Positions 1-5,643 of a DNA stretch of 5,643 nt are shown here, piece after piece. The stretch spans positions 1 through 5,643 of the forward strand of contig JAIELM010000396.1 of NCBI GenBank assembly GCA_019752975.1, in the 5' to 3' direction. Under the pieces are notes generated by a model. That model made no database searches, was not told the origin of the DNA, and saw only the letters and a list, made by a program, of their open reading frames with translations. Both the position numbers and the translations under genes were made by a program. Position 1 is the stretch's first letter, and each line of letters begins with the position of its first letter. Source of the DNA: Undibacterium sp. (GTDB lineage: Bacteria; Pseudomonadota; Gammaproteobacteria; Burkholderiales; Burkholderiaceae_D).

Positions 1-6
1 GCCGTC

Positions 7-67
7 TTTCCCGCAAGTTTTTAGCGGGAATCCAGCGACTTTTGTTCAGCAACGGCCGCCACTGGAA
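7..67. repeat. Dispersed-repeat-like hairpin (ATTCCCGC/GCGGGAAT type)
   Basis: TTCCCGC (8-14) and GCGGGAA (24-30) form a perfect 7-bp stem around a 9-nt loop, followed by TCCAGCGAC. On the opposite strand this reads TGGATTCCCGC...GCGGGAAAGACGG, which resembles the short intergenic repeats ending in GCGGGAATGACG found in many copies in proteobacterial genomes. The right boundary is a guess: CCACTGGAATTGCG near 58-71 may be the other arm of the element. It lies downstream of the diguanylate cyclase gene and could act as a 3' hairpin for that transcript, but no T-run follows it on the minus strand. The family assignment rests on recognising the motif, not on a search. Confidence 0.5.
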
Positions 68-112
68 TTGCGATTAAACCCTAGTGAATGACATAAAATA
101 GGGTGGGGTACT

Positions 113-124
113 TTGAAATTTCAA
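113..124. repeat. 12-bp perfect palindrome downstream of the cyclase gene
   Basis: TTGAAATTTCAA is its own reverse complement. It sits 37 bp beyond the stop codon of the diguanylate cyclase gene. On the minus strand a longer, imperfect pairing CTTTGA...TCAAAG (about 111-135) also includes it. It is AT-rich and has no following T-run, so it is a poor terminator. It could be a protein-binding site or chance. Confidence 0.3.
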
Positions 125-160
125 CTTCGTCAAAGAGGGCTGAATACTTAGCTTTTGGTT

Positions 161-2281
161 TTATTTGTGATCAGGTTTGATCGAGGTGAGGGACGTGTTA
201 GCGGGACTTCGTTTGGCCTCACTCTGTGCTGATGGTCCATTGACGACAATAATTTCGACCATTCCCTGTTGGATCGCGGCTGAAAAGTCGCGCTCCAATT
301 CAGGTAGGGCTAGTTCAAATGGGATCAGTAAGGAGAGTAATCCATAGGCACGATTGCGACCATTCACTTTGCCAAGATAGAGTGCCATATCGGCTAATTG
401 CATGGCTTTTTCCCAGTTACATTCAGTTTCGGAAAGCCCTGAGAACGGTAGGGAAATAAACCCTGCACTCACCGTAACCGGAATACTATGTCGTCCAACC
501 ATGACAGGAGTTGCACCTATCGAAAACAGGACCCGCTCGATCATAGCAGGGAGCAAACTAGGTTTGGTTTTGGGAGAGTAGATCAAGAACTCCTCACCGC
601 CCCAGCGCAATATCATATCTGAATCACGTACTGCAGTGCGTAAGCGCTTCGCCACTTCGACTAAGACGGCGTCGCCAGAAGAGTGTCCCCAAGTATCATT
701 GATGTGCTTAAAATGATCGATATCCATGATGATCAGGCAATCAGGACTTGTCCCATCTTCTTCTCGTCTATCATGGGCCACGTCAGCGGTACGAACCTTC
801 ATCATTTCGAGAAATGATCGGCGGTTATGCAGGCCAGTAAGCGGATCACGTACAGAATGGAATTCAAGTTGCTGATTTACTTCTTCGAGTTTTGCATTGG
901 TTTGTTTTACTTTGCGGTATAACATGTAGATAAAAATGCCGACCATGATGGTGATTAATGCAGCCAAAAGCGTCACGATTTGTTGTAGTCGATTATTTTT
1001 TATGTCGGCATCTTTTACTTCGTTTTCACGCGCCAATAATTCAATTTGTTTTTTACGTTGATCCGCGTCAAATTGCTCCTGTAGCGTAGCGACAGTCTTC
1101 GCCCGATCTGAGCGAAACAACTCATTACTCAATTTTTGTTGTTCTCGCGTGTACTCTAGGGCTTCTTTATACATTTTGGCTCGCTCGTACATCCGGCCAA
1201 TTTCACCTACGGTTGCGGCTAAGTCCGCTCGGTCGCCAGTTTCTCTCGCATGGGCAACGACAAGATTGAGGTACTCCATAGCCGCTGAAACTTTCCCCTG
1301 CCCACCTAAGGCAAATCCAATATTTGCCTTAGCATTTAAGATCGACGCTTTATCGTCTGCTCGCTCTGCCTTTTGTAGCGATAGTCTAGCGACGCTTTCG
1401 GCCTTGGTGAAATTATTGAGGCGTAAATAGAGGTCTGCGATATTACTCAGAATGAGTGGTTCTAAGATCGTGAGTTTTGCTTCTTGTGCAGTCTTCAACG
1501 AACGTTCGTAGGCAACCAAAGCTTCGGGGAGTCGATCCAAGTCACCAAGTGCCATTGCTTGTGTTTGACGTAAATTTGAAGCGATACGAGGAGAGTTGAT
1601 TTGGGCTGCGAGGCCGAGTGCTTCACTGACCATAACTAAGGACTGTTCTGGATTTTGCATCGTCAGATATAGTGACGCAAGTGTCCCCAATTGTCTCAAT
1701 TTCGAGAAAGCACGATTTCTAGGGAGTTTATCAGCGAGTGTTAATGCTGCTAAATGATGCTTCAATGCCGAGTCAAATTGACTCATAGCATGATATACCG
1801 CACCATATGACAATTCTAGCCGATACAGATTTTCAGGGCGGTTCGAGTCCTTTAGCGCAACCGCTATTTTATCTAGCATATCAATAGCTAGTTTACCCTT
1901 ACCAGAATCAGATAACTGAAAAACCTCGTCTATCTTCGCCAGTGCAATTATTTCCTTGTCATCCCTAGCGGTAGCTAACTTAAGAATTTCGGCTTTGACT
2001 AAGTTGCTTTCTTTCTCGTTGCCAGAATCGACATAGGCGCCTGCTATTGCTCGCAAGGTGTCGATACGTATAAAGTAATCGGTGTCAGGATTGAATAGCG
2101 CATAGAACTCTTTGAGTTGCTTTAGTGCCGCTTCATTGTCCTGTCCAGACAAGACCAGTAAGGCATCTAAACGAGCGGAATCAGCCTTGTAATCTGCGGC
2201 GGCATGAGCGCTTAAAGCTAGTGTGCAAATAACGCAAAGTCCAGCCAAGAATGTGCGAAATTTCAAGCCCGGTTCAAACAT
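161..2281 (-). CDS. TPR-containing, membrane-anchored diguanylate cyclase (GGDEF protein)
   Basis: This protein should make the second messenger c-di-GMP from two GTP at the inner membrane. Residues 1-28 look like a signal peptide (hydrophobic LAGLCVICTLALS, then AHAA). Residues about 150-388 hold roughly six TPR-like helix pairs, probably exported, followed by a charged coiled coil (about 390-430), one membrane segment (433-455) and a second coiled coil. The GGDEF domain spans about 475-647: DPLTGLHNRR at 479, metal-site MDIDHFKHIND at 519-529, GGEEF at 561-565, and an RDSD I-site (552-555) exactly five residues before it. Catalysis and product inhibition therefore both look intact. After GRNRAY a 60-residue tail of unknown role follows; its LELALPELERDF part looks helical. 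The ATG start has AAGG (2290-2293) 8 nt upstream, and the signal peptide begins right there. It is transcribed divergently from the kinase. The ligand sensed by the TPR region cannot be told. Confidence 0.93.
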   Translation of the reverse strand: MFEPGLKFRTFLAGLCVICTLALSAHAAADYKADSARLDALLVLSGQDNEAALKQLKEFYALFNPDTDYFIRIDTLRAIAGAYVDSGNEKESNLVKAEILKLATARDDKEIIALAKIDEVFQLSDSGKGKLAIDMLDKIAVALKDSNRPENLYRLELSYGAVYHAMSQFDSALKHHLAALTLADKLPRNRAFSKLRQLGTLASLYLTMQNPEQSLVMVSEALGLAAQINSPRIASNLRQTQAMALGDLDRLPEALVAYERSLKTAQEAKLTILEPLILSNIADLYLRLNNFTKAESVARLSLQKAERADDKASILNAKANIGFALGGQGKVSAAMEYLNLVVAHARETGDRADLAATVGEIGRMYERAKMYKEALEYTREQQKLSNELFRSDRAKTVATLQEQFDADQRKKQIELLARENEVKDADIKNNRLQQIVTLLAALITIMVGIFIYMLYRKVKQTNAKLEEVNQQLEFHSVRDPLTGLHNRRSFLEMMKVRTADVAHDRREEDGTSPDCLIIMDIDHFKHINDTWGHSSGDAVLVEVAKRLRTAVRDSDMILRWGGEEFLIYSPKTKPSLLPAMIERVLFSIGATPVMVGRHSIPVTVSAGFISLPFSGLSETECNWEKAMQLADMALYLGKVNGRNRAYGLLSLLIPFELALPELERDFSAAIQQGMVEIIVVNGPSAQSEAKRSPANTSLTSIKPDHK

Positions 2282-2289
2282 ATTGACGG

Positions 2290-2293
2290 CCTT
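2290..2293 (-). promoter_or_regulatory. Ribosome binding site of the diguanylate cyclase gene
   Basis: AAGG on the minus strand lies 8 nt before the ATG whose first base is at 2281. It supports this start, which also gives a well-formed signal peptide. Confidence 0.6.
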
Positions 2294-2301
2294 AAATGGT
2301 G

Positions 2302-2333
2302 GAATTTATAGTTGAATTTATAGTGGAACTTAT
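2302..2333 (-). promoter_or_regulatory. 12-bp tandem repeats containing -10-like boxes upstream of the cyclase gene
   Basis: On the plus strand GAATTTATAGT occurs at 2302-2312 and 2314-2324, and a degraded third copy, GAACTTAT, at 2326-2333, all with a 12-bp period. Read on the minus strand, each full copy contains TATAAA (2305-2310 and 2317-2322), five of six matches to a sigma70 -10 box. Either would start a transcript roughly 17-30 nt before the cyclase ATG. I found no good -35 box at the usual distance, so a promoter here would need an activator or another sigma factor. Confidence 0.35.
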
Positions 2334-2341
2334 GCAATCGT

Positions 2342-2373
2342 ATTAGCCTAGATAAGTGTATCGGATTAGCCTA
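2342..2373. repeat. Pair of 9-bp direct repeats in the divergent promoter region
   Basis: ATTAGCCTA occurs at 2342-2350 and again, identically, at 2365-2373. The copies start 23 bp apart, close to two helical turns, so both would lie on the same face of the DNA. Between them lies GATA-AGTG-TATC (2351-2362), a small inverted repeat. The block is just upstream of the -10-like boxes of the cyclase gene, where an activator would bind. No known operator consensus is recognised. Confidence 0.35.
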
Positions 2374-2489
2374 CATCACAAGCTTCCCAACGCTCTAAAT
2401 ACAGCCAGTCCAGCAATCCTTTGAATATTAGCATCACTGACTCAATGTAGTAGATGAAGATTTGTTTTTGCAACACAAAGGGGTGAAAA

Positions 2490-2517
2490 TTGACGCTTCT
2501 TTATCCACACTGATTAT
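2490..2517 (+). promoter_or_regulatory. Candidate sigma70-like promoter of the sensor kinase
   Basis: TTGACG (2490-2495, five of six matches to TTGACA) is followed after 16 bp by GATTAT (2512-2517, four of six matches to TATAAT). Transcription would start near 2524, about 57 nt before the first possible kinase start. It is the best plus-strand candidate in the 299-bp intergenic region. The rest of that region shows only the repeats listed separately. Confidence 0.4.
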
Positions 2518-2580
2518 TTACCAATAGGAAATGTCTGTTAAAAACACAAAAATACAGTACAAGAACAGATCTCATTCCAT

Positions 2581-4287
2581 TTGATGTATTTTCTATGTAG
2601 AATCAGACAGATATTTCATCTATGCAAGCTTGTCCTTCTATCCGTTGCACCAGAATATTCAATGCGACCAGACTCCGCTTTTAAGCCAAGTAAGATTCTC
2701 AACTCCTATGTTGGTGAAGGCTTATTACATCTTATTTCTCTCAACTTAGCGCTCGGCTTGGTCTATCTTTTTCTGGGTCGGGTGGCGTTACTGTTAGCGA
2801 TTCCACCTGGTTACGCGATGGCGATATATCCCCCTGCCGGACTGGCTGTGGGTATGGTTTTAGCGGGCGGATATCGCTTATTGCCTGGCGTTGCATTAGG
2901 TTCGTTTTTGCTTAATTGCTGGATTAGTTGGGAAACTCAGAATGGACTTTCGTCAATCTCCTTGGGATTGGCTGCTGCGATTGCGACGGGCGCTTTGTTA
3001 CAAGCGGCATTTGGTCGCTTTTTAGTCCTACGTATGATTGGTACTCAAGTGACTTTAGAAAGTAATACCGAGATCCTACGTTTTATGCTTTCTGCAGGCT
3101 CCATCGCTTGTCTAGTCAATTCTAGTGTTGGCGTTGGCTCACTTTGGCTGTTGGGGTTTGTGCCGACCAACGCGATCTTGGGTAATTGGGCTACTTGGTG
3201 GATGGGCGACACGCTTGGTGTGGTGGTATTTTCTCCCATTTGTTTGATTTTGTTTGGCAGGCCAAAGGCGCTTTGGCGTTCACGTCGCTATTCCGTGATG
3301 TTGCCCCAATTGTTAAGCCTAGTGCTAGTGACATTTGGTTTTGTGTTGGTACGAGATTGGGAGCAACGACAACTCACCTATGAGTTTCACTATCGTGCCG
3401 AAACGGTTGCCAATGCCTTGGTAGCGCGCTTAGATTTTCATGTTGAAACTCAAAAAAACATCGCGAATATATTTTCTAATTTTGAGACCGTTTCTCGAAT
3501 TCAAATGCAGCGCTCAGTGATCGACATACTTGCCAAACACAGTGAATTACAAGCAATTGAATGGGCTCCATTGGTGTCGCGTGATGAACGGCGTGAGTTT
3601 GAGGCGCGGCAAGCAGCAGCTTTTGGTGTTGACTATGTCATCTCTGAGAAACAAGGTGACAATATTCTACCTGCGCCTGATAGAGATGTTTTTTTACCCA
3701 TCACCTATGTCGAACCGCTTATCGGGAATGAGCTGGTACTAGGCCTAGATGTGTTCTCACACCGGAATCGGCGCATAAGCTTACAACGGGCGCGTAGTAG
3801 TGGCTTGCCGGTGGCGACCGAGCCACTGCGTTTGATACAAGATCCACTGAGAAGACTGAGCTGTTTGGTATTAACCGCGGCCTACGGCAACACCAATCAG
3901 CATACCAATAACAGTACTAAAAAACTAGCTGATGAAGAACTAGGTGAATTCAAGGGAGTGATCATTAGCGCACTGCGCCCGGCTGATGTGCTCGCGGCGG
4001 TGCAAACTAATGTCGATCGCGAGGGGATCGATGTGCGCTTGGTTGACACCGAGTATGTCGACGGTGTTTATACGGACACCTTGACGGTTAAGTATCATGC
4101 GTATCAATGGGAGACGAGTTTTGATTTTGCCGGCAGAACGCTACATTTTGTCGCGCAACCTTCAGCAATTTACTTAAGTCAGCATACGCCGTGGGTGGCA
4201 TGGATATCGTTGGCAAGTGGTATGTTATTTTGTGGTTTTGTTGGGATGTATTTATTGACGACCAGTAGTGCACGTTTTCAAATTTAG
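2581..4287 (+). CDS. MASE1-CHASE membrane sensor protein; N-terminal half of a split histidine kinase
   Basis: This is the membrane and sensory half of a sensor kinase. Residues about 47-257 form a hydrophobic, multi-span MASE1-type domain, including IYPPAGLAVG (82-91) and the characteristic NWATWWMGDTLGVVVFSP (202-219). Residues about 270-525 match a periplasmic CHASE domain: LQAIEWAPLVSRDERREFEA (323-342), PITYVEPLIGNELVLGLDV (373-391), and a small N/T-rich insert near 436-448. A last membrane segment (about 537-559) follows, then TTSSARFQI and TAG at 4285-4287. The kinase domains continue in the same frame at the next codon, so the protein lacks its output alone. CHASE domains bind small extracellular ligands; the ligand here is unknown. 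The start is uncertain: TTG 2581 and ATG 2584 have no visible Shine-Dalgarno. ATG 2662 (MRPDSAFK), also without one, gives an N-terminus more usual for MASE1 proteins. Confidence 0.85.
   Translation: MMYFLCRIRQIFHLCKLVLLSVAPEYSMRPDSAFKPSKILNSYVGEGLLHLISLNLALGLVYLFLGRVALLLAIPPGYAMAIYPPAGLAVGMVLAGGYRLLPGVALGSFLLNCWISWETQNGLSSISLGLAAAIATGALLQAAFGRFLVLRMIGTQVTLESNTEILRFMLSAGSIACLVNSSVGVGSLWLLGFVPTNAILGNWATWWMGDTLGVVVFSPICLILFGRPKALWRSRRYSVMLPQLLSLVLVTFGFVLVRDWEQRQLTYEFHYRAETVANALVARLDFHVETQKNIANIFSNFETVSRIQMQRSVIDILAKHSELQAIEWAPLVSRDERREFEARQAAAFGVDYVISEKQGDNILPAPDRDVFLPITYVEPLIGNELVLGLDVFSHRNRRISLQRARSSGLPVATEPLRLIQDPLRRLSCLVLTAAYGNTNQHTNNSTKKLADEELGEFKGVIISALRPADVLAAVQTNVDREGIDVRLVDTEYVDGVYTDTLTVKYHAYQWETSFDFAGRTLHFVAQPSAIYLSQHTPWVAWISLASGMLFCGFVGMYLLTTSSARFQI
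4285..4287 (+). other. In-frame amber codon splitting the sensor kinase gene
   Basis: TAG separates ...SARFQI from MLVQRRTLELEES in the same reading frame, with no base gained or lost. If it were a sense codon, the product would be 962 residues from TTG 2581 (568 + 1 + 393). The junction lies inside the coiled signalling helix, where related CHASE kinases have a run like (I/V)ExLVxxRTxEL; the stop takes the position usually held by a charged or polar residue. A single base change from GAG, CAG or AAG would create it. There is no Shine-Dalgarno before ATG 4288, but TAGATG is a stop-start arrangement that could permit reinitiation. Confidence 0.85.
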
Positions 4288-5469
4288 ATGTTGGTGCAAC
4301 GTCGCACGCTGGAATTAGAGGAAAGCAAATGGCGTTTGCAATCGGTTCTGGATCATGCCGCCGACGGTATTTTGACGGTGACTGCAGATGGGCGGATCGC
4401 CTCAGCTAATCGTGCCGCTGAAGTTCTCTTATCGCATCAAGCAGGTGAGCTGGAAACTAAGGCCTTAGATCAGATTCTTGTGGATCGCGAGGATGTTCCC
4501 TTTCGCATCCAGAGTTTAAGCGAGAATACGTTAGGTGAGGCGCTGACGATCAATGAATTACGTCACCTTCGTGCCGATGGTAGCGAGCTCTCAGTGGAAC
4601 TTGCTATTGGCCAGGTACGCCATCACTTTCAGGATATGAACTTCGCGCCAGAGATGCCGGTTGTGGATCAAGCGAATGAAACTTACAAGGCAAACTCACC
4701 AGTCAATCTGCAATCGGCATATATCATTGTTTTGCATGATTTGACTGAAAGAAAACGCGCTGATAAGGTGAAGAGCGAATTTGTTTCTTCCGTTTCGCAT
4801 GAACTTCGCACACCCCTGACCGCAATCCGTGGCACACTGGGCTTAATCGTTGGTGGGGCATTAGGAGAGGTACCACAAAAGATGATGCCTCTGCTCAGTA
4901 TGGCCAATAGTAATGCGGAACGACTGCATACCTTGATCAACGACATTTTAGATTTCGAAAAATTAGAATATGGCGGCATGCTATTTAAATTCGAAACCCA
5001 CGTTTTATTGGATTTACTCATCCAGACTGTGGAATACAATACCGCCTATGCCGAGAAATTTTCTGTTCATCTGGTAGTGCAAGTAGAGGAGCAATACGCA
5101 GCGCTCAGTGCCAACGTTGACAAGGGGCGTTTAATTCAAGTGCTATCTAATCTTATTTCAAATGCGATTAAATTTTCACCTCGCGGGAGTCAAGTAACAG
5201 TCACCATGACACGTCACGATGAGACTGTACGAATTACCGTTCAAGATCATGGAATTGGTATTTCTGAAGAATTTCGAAGTCGAATATTTAGAAAATTCTC
5301 TCAAGAAGATGCCTCAATTAATCGCAAATATGCGGGTACCGGTCTGGGATTGAGTTTGGCGAAGTCGATGATGGAAAAAATGCAGGGCAGTATTGGTTTT
5401 GAAAGTGTGCTGGGACAGGGGTCAAGTTTTTATATCGAGTTGCCTTTATTTGATCGATTGATCGATTGA
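4288..5469 (+). CDS. PAS-histidine kinase; C-terminal half of the split sensor kinase
   Basis: This is the signalling-helix, PAS and kinase half. Residues 1-18 (LVQRRTLELEESKWRLQ) are the end of a signalling helix. A PAS domain covers about 15-155, from LQSVLDHAADGILTV to IIVLHDLTERKRADK, with a loop of roughly 25 extra residues near 114-140. HisKA follows: FVSSVSHELRTPLTAI, phospho-acceptor His171. HATPase_c has the N-box NLISNAIKFSP (288-298, Asn288 and Asn292), G1 box QDHGIGIS (319-326), F-box IFRKFSQED (333-341) and G2 box GTGLGLSLAK (350-359). All catalytic motifs are intact, so the kinase should autophosphorylate if made. There is no receiver domain and no response regulator nearby. On its own it would be soluble and cut off from the CHASE sensor. 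The ATG directly abuts the upstream TAG and has no ribosome binding site, so I think the original gene was one reading frame. Confidence 0.88.
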   Translation: MLVQRRTLELEESKWRLQSVLDHAADGILTVTADGRIASANRAAEVLLSHQAGELETKALDQILVDREDVPFRIQSLSENTLGEALTINELRHLRADGSELSVELAIGQVRHHFQDMNFAPEMPVVDQANETYKANSPVNLQSAYIIVLHDLTERKRADKVKSEFVSSVSHELRTPLTAIRGTLGLIVGGALGEVPQKMMPLLSMANSNAERLHTLINDILDFEKLEYGGMLFKFETHVLLDLLIQTVEYNTAYAEKFSVHLVVQVEEQYAALSANVDKGRLIQVLSNLISNAIKFSPRGSQVTVTMTRHDETVRITVQDHGIGISEEFRSRIFRKFSQEDASINRKYAGTGLGLSLAKSMMEKMQGSIGFESVLGQGSSFYIELPLFDRLID

Positions 5470-5476
5470 TCGATTG
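5450..5476 (+). repeat. 8-bp tandem repeat (GATCGATT, three copies plus ends) over the kinase stop codon
   Basis: GATCGATT is repeated perfectly at 5452-5459, 5460-5467 and 5468-5475, and the period-8 match extends from 5450 to 5476. The kinase stop TGA (5467-5469) falls at the junction of copies two and three. Because eight is not a multiple of three, each change in copy number shifts the frame. One copy would end the protein at TAA (5498-5500) and two copies would open a longer tail; three copies stop it after LFDRLID. All changes lie beyond the ATPase domain. Confidence 0.85.
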
Positions 5477-5552
5477 CTGGCTCGACTTTGTAGACACTAA
5501 CAAAAATAGTTATAGTTGTTTGAATTGGTTTTGCCGAGATTTTCTATTAGGC

Positions 5553-5572
5553 GCACCTGCGGTGCTATTTTT
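5553..5572 (+). terminator. Probable intrinsic terminator of the sensor kinase transcript, first hairpin
   Basis: GCACC (5553-5557) pairs with GGTGC (5561-5565) around a TGC loop, followed by TATTTTT. The stem is short (5 bp) but GC-rich, and the T-run is on the plus-strand side, which fits a transcript coming from the kinase gene 84 nt upstream. Confidence 0.4.
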
Positions 5573-5590
5573 GCGCTGACGGCGCATTTT
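5572..5590 (+). terminator. Second tandem hairpin with T-run
   Basis: TGCGC (5572-5576) pairs with GCGCA (5582-5586) around TGACG and is followed by TTTT. It directly follows the first hairpin and would back it up. The stem is only 5 bp, so taken alone it is weak. Confidence 0.3.
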
Positions 5591-5614
5591 CGGCCATTTT
5601 TGTTGCTCTTCGTT

Positions 5615-5634
5615 GCTAATAGCTCGCTATTAGC
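5615..5634. repeat. 9-bp perfect inverted repeat at the window edge
   Basis: GCTAATAGC (5615-5623) and GCTATTAGC (5626-5634) are exact reverse complements with only TC between them. No T-run follows within the window. With the two hairpins before it, it forms a cluster of inverted repeats that may be one intergenic repeat element continuing past the end. A direct repeat GTTGCT (5602-5607 and 5612-5617) lies just before it. Confidence 0.45.
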
Positions 5635-5643
5635 GCCTCATTC

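Noticed and set aside
2..91. Open frame reading PSFPQVFSGNPAT... at the left edge, as if the end of an upstream gene
   Set aside because: It runs straight through the hairpin repeat, and such repeats often translate this way. There is no domain or other support.
1149..1430. 93-codon plus-strand frame inside the diguanylate cyclase gene
   Set aside because: It lies wholly opposite the TPR region and resembles no protein I recognise; it is a shadow of the real gene.
4280..4286. AAATTTA just before the TAG, resembling a -1 frameshift slippery heptamer
   Set aside because: The codon boundaries (CAA ATT TAG) are not in the phase needed for the X-XXY-YYZ motif, and the kinase half is in the same frame as the sensor half, so a frameshift would not join them.
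4683..5039. 118-codon minus-strand frame inside the kinase gene
   Set aside because: It is antisense to the conserved HisKA region, which explains its length. It has no recognisable domain.
161..5469. The locus as a new defence or mobile system
   Set aside because: All proteins belong to well-known signalling families (TPR-GGDEF, MASE1, CHASE, PAS, HisKA, HATPase_c). No nuclease, toxin, integrase or transposase is present.
5616..5642. Minus-strand NEALIASY followed by TAG, as if the end of a convergent gene entering from the right
   Set aside because: Only eight codons are visible and they fall on the 9-bp inverted repeat, so coding cannot be told from the repeat.

Overview
The window looks like a chromosomal signalling locus of a Gram-negative proteobacterium. 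The evidence is a TPR-GGDEF protein with a classical signal peptide, a MASE1-CHASE sensor kinase, and a dispersed-repeat-type GCGGGAAT hairpin. The moderate GC content and protein style suggest a betaproteobacterium (for example Oxalobacteraceae-like), but that assignment is weak. I see no phage, transposase, CRISPR array, tRNA or rRNA.

Layout. Positions 1-160 are non-coding: an inverted repeat of the common ATTCCCGC/GCGGGAAT type, then a 12-bp palindrome. Positions 161-2281 (minus) encode a 706-aa membrane-anchored diguanylate cyclase with an exported TPR sensor region and an intact GGEEF active site and I-site. Positions 2282-2580 are a 299-bp divergent promoter region with two sets of short direct repeats and one fair sigma70-like promoter on the plus strand. 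Positions 2581-5469 (plus) encode one histidine-kinase architecture (MASE1 - CHASE - TM - PAS - HisKA - HATPase_c). It is cut by a single in-frame TAG at 4285-4287 into a 568-aa membrane/sensor half and a 393-aa kinase half that begins at the very next codon. An 8-bp tandem repeat covers the kinase stop codon. Positions 5470-5643 are non-coding, with several hairpins followed by T-runs (probable terminator) and a 9-bp perfect inverted repeat at the window edge.

How the genes may work together. The two transcription units diverge and share one regulatory region: one makes c-di-GMP in response to an exported TPR input, the other is a membrane sensor kinase. No response regulator, phosphodiesterase or c-di-GMP effector is present in the window, so a functional link is inference from proximity only. 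The most notable observation is the clean in-frame amber codon in the signalling helix between sensor and kinase. It could be a nonsense mutation, a sequencing error, or a split gene maintained by stop-start reinitiation or readthrough. I did not find a convincing new multi-gene system.
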